A stretch of 64,000 nt of DNA from Deltaproteobacteria bacterium (GTDB taxonomy: Bacteria; Myxococcota_A; UBA9160; UBA4427). Of this stretch, positions 8,910 to 19,003 are shown in pieces. Position 1 is the first letter of the stretch. Every line of letters begins with the position of its first letter. The stretch lies in NCBI GenBank assembly GCA_029261855.1, contig JAJDAN010000038.1:92051-156050 (forward strand). Reading direction: 5' to 3'. The translations under genes and the position numbers were made by a program. The notes beneath the pieces are model-generated. The model was not told the origin of the DNA. It was given only the letters and a program-made list of their open reading frames with translations, and did not search any database.

Positions 8910-10150
8910 GTCCGGCGGACCCAGCCGCGACGACCGTCGCGAAGGATGAGGAAGAGCGCGCTCACCCCGAAGAAGTGGTACGCGAGGTCACGGCTTCTCA
9001 GCAACCACGCTGGCCAGTGCGGCTTGCCCTGGAAGTCCCAGGCGCCGTCCAGCGCAAGACTGCCGGTGAGCCAGGCGTCGAGGCCGTAGACGTAGACGGT
9101 GGCGAGGACGAGCGCGGGCAGCGCGAAGCGAGCCCCCGCCACCAGCCACAGGGGCAGCGCCCAGGCGAGATACTGCCAGGCCCAGAAGTTCGTGAGCCCG
9201 TGGAAGACCACGAAGCTGGCCCCAACGCTCCCGGCGACGGCGAGGGCGCCGCGGGCGTCTCGACGGGACCAGGCGACGAACGCGATCGCCGTGACGCAGA
9301 TCCAGGTGTTCGCCAGGTAGACCTGCCGCACCGTCCAGGTGAAGGCAGGCCGCAGCATCTCCGGCAGCGCGGTCGGGTCCGGATAGAAGAGCTGCGGCCC
9401 CCACACCTTGAGTCCGGCGGGTGTCTGGATCTGCAGGCCGGGGTAGAGGAAGACAGAATCGATCACCGCCATGGCGTCATGCGCCATGGCCGGGAGATAA
9501 CTCGCGATACCGACGCCAAATGCTCCGGCGCCAAAGCGGATGCGGTCGCGCCAGGAGGGCAGGGCGAAGGCGAGCGCGGGCACTGCGAGAACCGCGGGAA
9601 ACTTGATCCAGAGGCCCAGGCCCAGGACGGCGCCCGCGAGTGCCGGCCGGTCCCGCACTACGAGGATCACCGCTCCCAGCAGGAAGAACGCCAGGGCCGA
9701 GTCCGTGTTGCCGTGATAGGACGAGAAGACGATGGCGAGGGGAAGCAGCCAGTAGGCCGCACAGTAGAGAAAGCGCCGCGGGTCGTCCCGCAGCAGCAGT
9801 GTGATGAGCACACCGGTACCCAGGTCCAGCAGGGCGAACGGCGCGCGCAGGAAGACCGCAAAGGGGATACCGGTCTTGGCGGCTACCACGTAGAGGCGGG
9901 AGAAGATCTCCCCCATCAACGGGGGGTGGTTGAAGATGTGCTCGCCGCCGTGGTAGTAGGCGATCAGGCCCTTCTGGTTGATCTCCCAGGCGTGGACTGC
10001 CCAGATGTCGACGTCGAAGGTGCCCGTCGTTCCCAGCACGAACCAGCCGCGCGCAGCGGCGCCCAACGCCAGGGCGACCCACAGCCATGGGCCGGGCGCG
10101 AGCAGGAATGCGGGGAGACGGTGATTAGCGGCGCCGCCGTCCGCGCCCAC
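8906..10150 (-). CDS. Integral membrane GT-C type glycosyltransferase
   Basis: A 414-residue protein with about ten hydrophobic helices. After the first helix comes GTTGTFDVDIWAVHAWEIN, an acidic first loop like the lipid-phosphate-sugar-using GT-C enzymes, then HIFNHPPLMGEIFSRLY, a pattern also found in GT39/GT87-type mannosyltransferases. It would transfer a sugar from a polyprenyl-phosphate donor on the periplasmic face. The start ATG at 10150 lies inside the end of the helicase gene (26-base overlap); a later start is possible. Its 3' end overlaps the AlgI-like gene by 4 bases, pointing to a shared role in making or decorating a surface glycan. Acceptor unknown. Confidence 0.8.
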   Translation of the reverse strand: MGADGGAANHRLPAFLLAPGPWLWVALALGAAARGWFVLGTTGTFDVDIWAVHAWEINQKGLIAYYHGGEHIFNHPPLMGEIFSRLYVVAAKTGIPFAVFLRAPFALLDLGTGVLITLLLRDDPRRFLYCAAYWLLPLAIVFSSYHGNTDSALAFFLLGAVILVVRDRPALAGAVLGLGLWIKFPAVLAVPALAFALPSWRDRIRFGAGAFGVGIASYLPAMAHDAMAVIDSVFLYPGLQIQTPAGLKVWGPQLFYPDPTALPEMLRPAFTWTVRQVYLANTWICVTAIAFVAWSRRDARGALAVAGSVGASFVVFHGLTNFWAWQYLAWALPLWLVAGARFALPALVLATVYVYGLDAWLTGSLALDGAWDFQGKPHWPAWLLRSRDLAYHFFGVSALFLILRDGRRGWVRRT

Positions 10151-11558
10151 GTCCGCGTCCCTTGCGGTCGCCGTCGCGGCGAGGAGAGTGACTGGGCTCG
10201 TGGTCGGGCGGCGTCGCTTCGAGTTCGCTCTCGTCCACCGTCGTCTCGGGCCGGTGCTCCTTGAGATAGGCGGCGCATACGGCGGCCAGGTCGCGACGTC
10301 CCTCGATGCTGTCCGCCATCTTCTCGATCACCGGGATCAGCCGGTCGATGCCGAACTCCTGCTCGCTCTTGGGAACGGCTCGCATCTCGTGCTCGACCTT
10401 CACCTGGAGGCGTTCGCGGATGCGCCCGAGCATGATCGTTTCCGTGGGCGGCTTGCGCTCGAGGACCTTGATCTTGTTGATGGTCTGCATGTACCGGAAG
10501 TTGCCGATGTCGAGGCCGGACACCAGGGAAATGGCGATGCCCGCCTTGCCCGCTCGTCCCGTTCGACCCGTCCGGTGGACGTAGACCTCGGGTGAGTCCG
10601 GCGCCGAGTAGCTGATGACGTGGCTCAAGTCGCTGATGTCGATGCCTCGGGCGGCGACGTCCGTGGCGACGAGGAAGCGCAGCTTGCCGGCCTTGATCTT
10701 GTTCATCGCCTTTTCCCGCGCGACCTGGGTCAGGTCGCCGGAGATCTGGTCGGCGTCGAAGCCGCGCTTCTGCAGGTAGGCGGTCACGAAGCGGACATCG
10801 CCCTTGGTGTTGCAGAAGATGATGGCGCTCTCCGGGTCTTCGAACTCGATGATCCGAGCCAGCAACGCTTCCTTCTCAGCGGCCGGGACGACGTAGTAGA
10901 AGTGCTCGATCTGCTGTGGTGAGTTCTGGTCTGCGTCGAGTGCGACGTAGGTCTCGTCGTGCAGGAAGAAGCGCGCCAGGGAGCGCACCTTCTCGGGAAT
11001 GGTCGCCGAGAAGAGATGGGAGTCGCGATCCGCCGGCAGGTAGCCGCCGATCTCGCGCATGTCGGGCCAGAATCCGAGAGACAGCATCTCGTCGGCTTCG
11101 TCGAGCACCAGCACCTTGACGCCGGACAGGTCCATGCGCCCGTTGCCCAGGTGGTCGAGAATGCGCCCGGGCGTTCCGACGATCACGTGCACGCCGTTCT
11201 CGAGGGCTTCGAGCTGAGGCCCGTAACCGACGCCGCCGTAGACCGCGAGCACCTTGACGCCCCGGTGCTTGCCGAGGATGGTGATTTCCTTGGCGACCTG
11301 GTTGGCCAGCTCACGGGTGGGCAGCATCACGAGGGCCTGGATGGCCTTGCTGTCCACGTCCATTCGCTCGGCGATGGGGATTCCGAAGGCGCCGGTCTTG
11401 CCGCTGCCGGTCTGTGCCTGGATGATGAGGTCGCCACCCTCGCGCATGAGGGGGATGGCCTTTGCCTGAACGGGCATCGGCGTCGACCACCCGAGCTCCT
11501 TCAGCGAGGTCTGGATATCGTCGGGTAGGTCGGAGAAAAGTTCAGTGAGTTCAGTCAT
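10125..11558 (-). CDS. DEAD-box ATP-dependent RNA helicase
   Basis: Cytoplasmic RNA helicase of 477 residues. Motifs in order: Q motif with GWSTPMPVQAKAIP (23-36), Walker A AQTGSGKT (48-55), PTRELA (80-85), DEAD (153-156), SAT (184-186), and HRTGRTGRAGKAG (328-340). The C terminus is a basic Arg/Gly-rich tail, as in RhlE/DeaD-type helicases that bind rRNA or cold-shock mRNAs. ATG 11558 gives the normal N terminus; the frame runs 77 codons further upstream, over the gatC region, and is not credible there. It is the first gene of the minus-strand run ending with the AlgJ-like gene. Confidence 0.95.
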   Translation of the reverse strand: MTELTELFSDLPDDIQTSLKELGWSTPMPVQAKAIPLMREGGDLIIQAQTGSGKTGAFGIPIAERMDVDSKAIQALVMLPTRELANQVAKEITILGKHRGVKVLAVYGGVGYGPQLEALENGVHVIVGTPGRILDHLGNGRMDLSGVKVLVLDEADEMLSLGFWPDMREIGGYLPADRDSHLFSATIPEKVRSLARFFLHDETYVALDADQNSPQQIEHFYYVVPAAEKEALLARIIEFEDPESAIIFCNTKGDVRFVTAYLQKRGFDADQISGDLTQVAREKAMNKIKAGKLRFLVATDVAARGIDISDLSHVISYSAPDSPEVYVHRTGRTGRAGKAGIAISLVSGLDIGNFRYMQTINKIKVLERKPPTETIMLGRIRERLQVKVEHEMRAVPKSEQEFGIDRLIPVIEKMADSIEGRRDLAAVCAAYLKEHRPETTVDESELEATPPDHEPSHSPRRDGDRKGRGRGRGRRRR

Positions 11559-11569
11559 GTAGGCGCGCG

Positions 11570-11575
11570 AGGGTA
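11570..11575 (-). promoter_or_regulatory. -10-like box of the helicase gene
   Basis: Minus strand TACCCT, 11 nt before ATG 11558, without a Shine-Dalgarno sequence between; a very short or absent leader is expected. Confidence 0.35.
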
Positions 11576-11634
11576 CGTGTCGGCCGGGTCTGGCGCAAAC
11601 ACGCGGGCGGCCGAGCAGCCCGCGGGCGCTCTGG

Positions 11635-11640
11635 TAGCCT
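11635..11640 (+). promoter_or_regulatory. -10-like box of gatC (leaderless type)
   Basis: TAGCCT preceded by GG, 9 nt before the gatC ATG, with only pyrimidine-rich sequence and no ribosome site between. Confidence 0.4.
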
Positions 11641-11649
11641 CTGCGCCCC

Positions 11650-11952
11650 ATGTCCCGCATCAGCCGCCAGGAAGTCGACCAGATCGCGCAGCTCGCGCGG
11701 CTCTCGCTCAGCGATGACGAGGCGGCCGCGATGGAGCGCGACCTCGAGCGCATCCTCGAGTACGTGGCGGCGCTCGAGACCCTGGACACCGAGGGCGTCG
11801 AGCCGACCGCGCACGCGCTTCAGCTCGCGACCCCGGTACGACCGGACGAGGCGTGCGAGCCGATGGACCCCGAGCTGGCGCTGTCGAACGCGCCGGAAGC
11901 GGCCGGGACCGCGTTCGTGGTTCCCAAGGTCATCGACGAGGAAGGTCGATGA
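11650..11952 (+). CDS. gatC: Aspartyl/glutamyl-tRNA amidotransferase subunit C
   Basis: Small subunit (100 residues) of the GatCAB complex that turns Asp-tRNA(Asn) and/or Glu-tRNA(Gln) into the amidated forms. It wraps between GatA and GatB. The N-terminal helical pattern [21 protein letters not shown] and the middle [15 protein letters not shown] are typical; the C terminus [11 protein letters not shown] is the family ending. It overlaps gatA by ATGA. The operon's presence implies at least one indirect tRNA amidation route in this organism. Confidence 0.95.
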   Translation: MSRISRQEVDQIAQLARLSLSDDEAAAMERDLERILEYVAALETLDTEGVEPTAHALQLATPVRPDEACEPMDPELALSNAPEAAGTAFVVPKVIDEEGR

Positions 11953-13417
11953 GCGACATCCGCGAAGCCCTGGGGAGCCTTGCGGCCGCGCGCGCGGCGC
12001 TGGACGCCGGGTCGCTGTCGGCCGCAGACCTGGTCGAGGCGGCGTTGACCCGCGCCCAGGACCATGCGGCGCTTCAGGCCGTGGTCGGGGTGCGTCCCCG
12101 GCACGCCCGGGACGAAGCGCGCGCATCGGACGAGCGACGCGCGAAGGGCGAGCGGCGTTCGCTGGTCGACGGCATCCCCATGCTGCTCAAGGACAACATG
12201 GTGGTGGCGGGCGAGGCGACGACCTGTGGCTCGCGCATCCTCGAGGGCTTCGTTTCGCCCTACTCGGCGGGAGTGGTCGAGCGACTGCAGTCCGCGGGAG
12301 CCATCGTCCTCGGTCGCACCAACATGGACGAGTTCGCGATGGGCTCGTCGACGGAAAGCTCCTGCTTCGGTGCGGCGCGCAACCCCTGGGATCCGTCTCG
12401 CACCTGCGGTGGCTCGTCGGGCGGGTCGGCAGCGGCGGTCGCGGCCGGCATCGTGCCTGCGGCACTCGGGAGCGACACCGGAGGCTCCATCCGTCAGCCC
12501 GCCGGCTTCTGCGGGGTCACCGGCTTCAAGCCCACCTACGGTCGGGTGTCGCGCTGGGGACTCGTCGCCTATGCGTCGAGCCTCGATCAAATTGGTCCCT
12601 TTACCCGCAGCGCTGCAGATGCCGCGGCGCTGCTCTCGGTGATCGCCGGGCACGACCCGCGCGACTCGACCTCGTTGCCGGTTCCGGTGCCGGACTACGC
12701 AGCCGCGCTGACCGGCGACGTTTCCGGTCTCACGATCGGGATGCCGCGTGAGTGCTTCGTCGAAGAAGGTGTCGAGCCGGGTGTGCTCGAGAGCGTGCGC
12801 GAAGGCGTGCGCGAGCTCGAGGCTGCGGGCGCCAAGGTCGTGGAGGTGTCGTTGCCCCACAGCCGCTACGCGATCGCCACCTACTACCTGATCGCCACCG
12901 CCGAGGCCTCGAGCAACCTCGCTCGCTTCGACGGGGTCCGCTACGGCCACCGGGCGGAAGGCGCGACCGACATCGACGACCTCTATCGCCGCTCGCGTTC
13001 CGAAGGCTTCGGGGCGGAGGTGAAGCGACGCATCCTGCTCGGCACCTACGTGCTGTCGGCGGGCTACTACGACGCGTACTACAAGCGGGCCCAACAGGCG
13101 CGAACCCTGCTGCGACGCGACTTCGACGAGGCGTTCGCGAAGTGCGACGTCCTCGTCACGCCGACGAGTCCGGAGCTTGCCTTCCCGCTGGGCGAGAAGA
13201 ACGACGATCCGGTTCGGATGTACCTGTCCGACATCTATACCGTCACCGCGAACCTGGTCGGCGTGCCGGGCCTCTCGGTTCCCTGCAGTCCTGCGGCCGG
13301 CATGCCCGTGGGGCTACAGTTGCTGGGTCGCAGCCTGGAAGAATCGACCCTGCTGCGGGTCGCGGACGCCTTCCAGCGCCGCACCGACCATCACGAGAAG
13401 AGACCCCCGGAACCCGT

Positions 13418-13421
<4 letters not shown>
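11949..13421 (+). CDS. gatA: Aspartyl/glutamyl-tRNA amidotransferase subunit A
   Basis: Amidase-signature subunit (490 residues) that releases ammonia from glutamine for GatB. The Ser-cis-Ser-Lys machinery is visible: Lys in [12 protein letters not shown] (about 77-88), the glycine/serine loop [14 protein letters not shown] (about 153-166) and [16 protein letters not shown] (about 175-190) with the nucleophile Ser. The ATG is chosen inside the ATGA overlap with gatC; upstream in-frame sequence is antisense-like. The C-terminal [21 protein letters not shown] matches the family. Coupled to gatB by another ATGA overlap. Confidence 0.97.
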
Positions 13422-14911
<1,490 letters not shown>

Positions 14912-14921
14912 CCCGCCGCCG

Positions 14922-15875
14922 ATGAAGCTGCTGCTTCGCGGTGGAGTCGGCGTGGTTCTGGCGATCGCGCTGGTCACCGTTGCCGTGCTCGGAATCGAGC
15001 TGTTGCGTGCGCGGCTGGCAGACAGCGACGCCCTGCGAGAGAGCCTGATCGGCGCCGCGGCTTCCCAGCTCGACGCCCGCCTCGAGCCCGGGCCGGTCGA
15101 AGTCCAGTTCTGGCCCGCTGCACTACGTCTGGCGTCGCCGGTGCTCGAGCTCGCGGACAGCTCGCGAGTCATCCTGCCCGAGACGACGGTCGCGCTTGCG
15201 TCCGGGTCGCTGTTCCGGGGGCCGGCGAGGGTTACGGGCGCGTCGATGTCCGGCCCGGTGACGTTGCAGCGGGGACGACTCGAGCTGTCCGGGCTCCTCG
15301 ACGCCCGGCTCGCTCCAGGCGAGTCCGCCACGGGTTGGACCCTCGACGCGGACGTTGTTCTCGAGTCGGGTGGAAGGCTGGAGCTCCGAGGGCAGCTGGA
15401 CCCGGGCGGGCGATTCGTCGGCGAGGTCCGGCTCGACGCGGTGAACGCGGCGCCTTTCGCGACGTTGCTCTCGAGCGACGCTGCCGAGCACCCGGCGCTT
15501 CGCGGTGCGTTCGACGGTCGGCTCGCCTTCGCGGGGAGCGATCTTCCCGCGACACTGCGGATCGAGTCGCCGGACGCCGATCTCGCGTTGCCGCCGCTGT
15601 CCCTCTCCGGACCGGTCGCCCTCGTCGCCGAGCTGCCGGCGGTGGCGGCCGCGGGTGCAGACGGGCGCCGCGGCTTTGCGGTCGACGCGTCCCGGGCGCG
15701 TGTCGACTACGTTGTCGGGGCGCTTGGGGACGGCGGCTTCACCAAGGCGTCCGGAACGGGAGCGAGCGTAGTGGGAAAGATCGTGCGCGAGCCGGACGGG
15801 CGCCTTCGGCTCGAGGACGTGGCGCTCCGGATCCGGGACTTCCAGGCCGAACGGAGACCCGACCGTGCGAGATGA
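14922..15875 (+). CDS. AsmA-like exported/inner-membrane-anchored protein
   Basis: 317 residues: an N-terminal membrane helix (8-27, GVGVVLAIALVTVAVLGIEL) then a long beta-rich, periplasmic region with repeated short hydrophobic strands of the kind seen in AsmA/TamB-like proteins (for instance FWPAALRLASPVLELADSS and GRLELSGLLDARLAPGESATG). Larger AsmA proteins bridge the envelope and help lipid movement; this is a short version. Assignment is by overall pattern, not a sharp motif. It sits between gatB and mtnA in a five-gene plus-strand run and overlaps mtnA by 11 bases, so it is translated with them, with no evident functional tie. Confidence 0.6.
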   Translation: MKLLLRGGVGVVLAIALVTVAVLGIELLRARLADSDALRESLIGAAASQLDARLEPGPVEVQFWPAALRLASPVLELADSSRVILPETTVALASGSLFRGPARVTGASMSGPVTLQRGRLELSGLLDARLAPGESATGWTLDADVVLESGGRLELRGQLDPGGRFVGEVRLDAVNAAPFATLLSSDAAEHPALRGAFDGRLAFAGSDLPATLRIESPDADLALPPLSLSGPVALVAELPAVAAAGADGRRGFAVDASRARVDYVVGALGDGGFTKASGTGASVVGKIVREPDGRLRLEDVALRIRDFQAERRPDRAR

Positions 15876-16932
15876 CGCCGACTGGTTCACCCTGCTCTGG
15901 ACCGAAGACGGCCCGGTGCTCCTCGACCAGCGACTGCTGCCGGGCGAAGAGACCTACCTCACCCTGCACAGCGTCGAGGAAATGGCGCGCGCCATCGAGG
16001 ACCTGGTGATTCGTGGGGCACCCGCGATCGCGTGCGCGGCGGCGCTCGGCATCGCCCTCGCGGCCCGGCGCAGTGAAGCGACGGACGTCGCGGGCGTCGT
16101 CGCCGACATCGAGCGGGCCTGCGAGCGACTGGCGGTGACGCGTCCGACTGCCGTCAATCTGTTCTGGGCCATCGAGCGCATGCGCTCATGCATGCGTCGG
16201 GCAGTCCCCACGGCGACCGCCGAGTCCCTGCGCCAGACGATCGTCGACGAGGCGCTTCGGGTTCTCGAGGAAGACGTGGTCACCAACCGCACCCTCGGTC
16301 GCGCGGGTGTCGACATCGTGCCGCAAGGCGCGCGCATCCTGACCCACTGCAACGCCGGCGCGCTCGCCACCGCGGGCCACGGCACGGCCCTGGGTGTCGT
16401 GCGGTCGGCAGTCGAGGCCGGGCGCGCCGTTCGGGTGCTCGCGGACGAGACCCGTCCGTTCCTGCAGGGCTCGCGCCTGACGGCCTGGGAGCTGGCCCGA
16501 GACGGTATCCCGGTTTCGGTCCTGACCGACAGCATGGCGGGCCACCTGATGAGCCGGGGCGAGGTGGACCTGGTCCTCGTCGGCGCCGACCGCGTCGCGG
16601 CCAACGGTGACGTAGCCAACAAGATCGGAACCTATCCGCTGGCGGTGCTCGCCCGCGAGCACGGCATTCCCTTCTACGTGGCGGCACCACTCTCGACCGT
16701 GGACCTCTCGACGCCGGACGGCGCCGCGATACCCATCGAGGAGCGCCGCTCGGAGGAGGTCACCGAGCTCGCCGGCACACGCCTGGCGCCGCTGGGCGTC
16801 GAAGCCTGGCACCCGGCCTTCGACGTGACCCCGGCGCGGCTTGTGACCGGGATCATCACCGAACGGGGGATCGCCCGCGCGCCCTACGCCGAGAGCCTCG
16901 CGGCCCTCTGCGCAGAAGCTTCCGCTTCCTGA
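15865..16932 (+). CDS. mtnA: S-methyl-5-thioribose-1-phosphate isomerase
   Basis: Isomerises methylthioribose-1-phosphate to methylthioribulose-1-phosphate in the methionine salvage pathway. The eIF-2B-like fold is shown by VIRGAPAIACAAALGIAL (about 48-65), the active-site Cys in ILTHCNAGALATAGHGTALG (about 155-174) and the catalytic Asp in VGADRVAANGDVANKIGTY (about 235-253). 355 residues, GTG start, overlapping the preceding gene by 11 bases. No other mtn genes are in the window. Confidence 0.95.
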   Translation: MRDDADWFTLLWTEDGPVLLDQRLLPGEETYLTLHSVEEMARAIEDLVIRGAPAIACAAALGIALAARRSEATDVAGVVADIERACERLAVTRPTAVNLFWAIERMRSCMRRAVPTATAESLRQTIVDEALRVLEEDVVTNRTLGRAGVDIVPQGARILTHCNAGALATAGHGTALGVVRSAVEAGRAVRVLADETRPFLQGSRLTAWELARDGIPVSVLTDSMAGHLMSRGEVDLVLVGADRVAANGDVANKIGTYPLAVLAREHGIPFYVAAPLSTVDLSTPDGAAIPIEERRSEEVTELAGTRLAPLGVEAWHPAFDVTPARLVTGIITERGIARAPYAESLAALCAEASAS

Positions 16933-16940
16933 CCCCTCCA

Positions 16941-16982
16941 GGTCGGATCCCGACCGCGGGGATCGGGGCCCACTCAAGTGGG
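16941..16982 (+). terminator. Two short hairpins after mtnA
   Basis: GGTCGG-ATC-CCGACC (16941-16955) and CCCACT-CA-AGTGGG (16969-16982) are perfect 6-bp stems between mtnA and the next gene. Neither is followed by a U-tract, so they could be part of a weak or Rho-assisted terminator or a leader structure. Confidence 0.4.
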
Positions 16983-17009
16983 AGCGTCCGCTGTGTCGAT
17001 ACGGCTGGC

Positions 17010-17016
17010 GGAGGAG
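17010..17016 (+). promoter_or_regulatory. Strong ribosome binding site
   Basis: GGAGGAG, 7 nt before ATG 17024; this fixes the start of the signalling protein and contrasts with the many leaderless starts nearby. Confidence 0.7.
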
Positions 17017-17023
17017 TCCACCA

Positions 17024-18940
17024 ATGGTCGCAACGATCCTGTGTGCCGACGTCGACCGTCAGCTCTTCAAGATCCTGGAGAAGGCGCTGCGCGACGAGGG
17101 TTACAGGGCCGTTGCTGCGCACGACGGCGACCAGGCGCTGGCGGCGATGTCCGAAGAGCACCCGGCCATGGTCCTGCTCGATCTGACCTTGCCGAAGCGG
17201 GACGGCTTCCAGGTGCTCGAGGCCATCCGCGGCATGGAGGGAGACCTCGCTGAGACGCCGGTGGTCCTCACGAGTGCCAGTCGCGTCAACCCCCAGTACG
17301 AGGAGCGAGCGTACTCGCTCGGCTGCCAGGCGCTGATCACCAAGCCGGTGGCTCTCGACGACCTCCTTTCCCTCGTCCGCGAGCACGTGAAGGCGTCGCC
17401 TCCGTCGAACGAGCGTGCGACCCGGGAGGGGACCCGCGTCGAGGGCGACCTGTCCGAGATCGACTTCGCGCACCTGCTGCACCACCTGCACGGGCTGCGG
17501 GCCACCGGTGTGTTGATGGTCAACAGCGGCAAGAAGAAGAAGGCCATTCAGCTGACCGACGGCTATCCCGTCGCCGTGAAGTCGAACCTGGTGGGCGAGT
17601 GCCTCGGCAACTATCTCGTGAGCACGGGGAAGCTTCCGGAAGACGCCGTCGCCGAGTCCCTCGCGCGCATGAAGAAGGGTGAAGGCCTGCAGGGACAGAT
17701 CCTCGTGGCCATGGACGTGATTACCGAAGACGAGATCGCGTCCGCCCTGCGCGAGCAGGCCGAGAGCAAGTTGTACGAAATGTTCGGGTGGCGCCGCGGC
17801 GCCTTCAAGCTGGAGATCGGCAGTCGTCTGAAGCGCGGCAATACCCTCGCGCTCGAGACGAGTCCGGCGAACGTCATTCTCGAGGGACTTCGCAACTGGA
17901 CGCCGCTGTCCCAGGTGGAGGACTTCTTCGCGTGCAACGGGCACCGGCCGGTGGGCCGGGCCCAGAGCCCGTTCTATCGCTTCCAGGACGTGAACCTCGA
18001 TGCCGAGGAGCAGACTCTCGTGCAGGGGCTCGACGGTTCACAGACTCTCGCGGCCATCTGTGGCGACGACGAGCATCGGCGGCGGACCTTCCAGGCCCTG
18101 GCGGCGGTAGAGCTACTCGAGCTCGGCGGAGAGCCGCACGCCGCGACGGAAAGCGCGGGCCACACGCAGGCGGAAACCGAAGCACCGGCGGCGCCGCGCG
18201 CCGCGGCACGCCCGCGATCCGAGGACAAGCTTCGCAAGGAACTCGCGGCGCTGGCCGAGCGTCTGCGTGGCCGCAACTTCTTCGAGATGCTCGAGGTGAA
18301 GGAAGACGCTGCGCCGCACACGATCGAATCTGCCTACGAACGGCTCGCGCGCAACGCGCACCCCGACCGCTTCAGCAAGGCGAGTGAAACCGTCAGGCAG
18401 ATGGCGTCGGAGGTCTTCGAGATGGTCTCCGAAGCGCACGCCACTCTGCTCGATCCGCAACGACGCCTCGACTACATGGCGGCGCGGCGGCGTGGTCTGC
18501 GCGTGGACGCCGAGACCGGTGAGCCCAGCGTGCGCGCCGAGGTCGAGTTCCAGCAGGGCGAAGTCATGCTGCGTCAGCGCGACTACGAGCGCGCCCTGGG
18601 GCACTTCGCGCGGGCCCGGGAAGGGGCTCCGCGAGACGGCGAGTACCTGGCCCACTACGCCTGGTGCTTCTATCTCTGCAACCCGGACAACGCGACGGTG
18701 GTCCAGGAGGCCCTCGCCCACATGAAGCGGGCGGTCAAGCTGGCGCGCGATCAGGAGAAGCCCTACCTGTTTCTCGGGCGCCTCTGCAAGGTGGTAGGCG
18801 ACGGCAAGGGCGCGGAAGCGATGTTCACCCGGGCCGTTCAGATCAAGCCTGACTGCGTGGAGGCAATGCGCGAGCTACGGCTCATCAACATGCGCAAGGA
18901 CAAGGGCCGGGGCCTCATCGGTCGGCTGCTCAGGCGATAG
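17024..18940 (+). CDS. REC - DUF4388 (PATAN) - J domain - TPR signalling protein
   Basis: A 638-residue protein with four modules. Residues 4-118 are a response-regulator receiver: ADVD near 8-11, phospho-acceptor Asp53 in LLDLTLPKRDGF, Thr83 and Lys107 (ITKPV). Residues about 138-370 resemble DUF4388/PATAN (EGDLSEIDFAHLLHHLH, then KLYEMFGWRRGAFKLE). Residues about 415-480 form a J domain with FFEMLEVKEDA and HPD at 446-448, the motif that stimulates Hsp70 ATPase. The last 120 residues contain TPR repeats. No DNA-binding or enzymatic output domain is present, so output is probably through protein contact, perhaps recruiting DnaK. No histidine kinase is adjacent. Such mixtures are typical of delta-proteobacterial lineages. 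Confidence 0.9.
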   Translation: MVATILCADVDRQLFKILEKALRDEGYRAVAAHDGDQALAAMSEEHPAMVLLDLTLPKRDGFQVLEAIRGMEGDLAETPVVLTSASRVNPQYEERAYSLGCQALITKPVALDDLLSLVREHVKASPPSNERATREGTRVEGDLSEIDFAHLLHHLHGLRATGVLMVNSGKKKKAIQLTDGYPVAVKSNLVGECLGNYLVSTGKLPEDAVAESLARMKKGEGLQGQILVAMDVITEDEIASALREQAESKLYEMFGWRRGAFKLEIGSRLKRGNTLALETSPANVILEGLRNWTPLSQVEDFFACNGHRPVGRAQSPFYRFQDVNLDAEEQTLVQGLDGSQTLAAICGDDEHRRRTFQALAAVELLELGGEPHAATESAGHTQAETEAPAAPRAAARPRSEDKLRKELAALAERLRGRNFFEMLEVKEDAAPHTIESAYERLARNAHPDRFSKASETVRQMASEVFEMVSEAHATLLDPQRRLDYMAARRRGLRVDAETGEPSVRAEVEFQQGEVMLRQRDYERALGHFARAREGAPRDGEYLAHYAWCFYLCNPDNATVVQEALAHMKRAVKLARDQEKPYLFLGRLCKVVGDGKGAEAMFTRAVQIKPDCVEAMRELRLINMRKDKGRGLIGRLLRR

Positions 18941-18966
18941 CCCGGACGCCGGTCTGGCCCAGGCGC

Positions 18967-18980
18967 TCCACGCGAGTGGA
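18967..18980 (+). terminator. Small hairpin with GCGA loop
   Basis: TCCAC-GCGA-GTGGA between the signalling gene and ilvE; a GNRA-type loop on a 5-bp stem, no U-tract. Possible weak terminator or mRNA-end structure. Confidence 0.3.
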
Positions 18981-19003
18981 CCAATCAACACGAGGAAGCA
19001 GGC

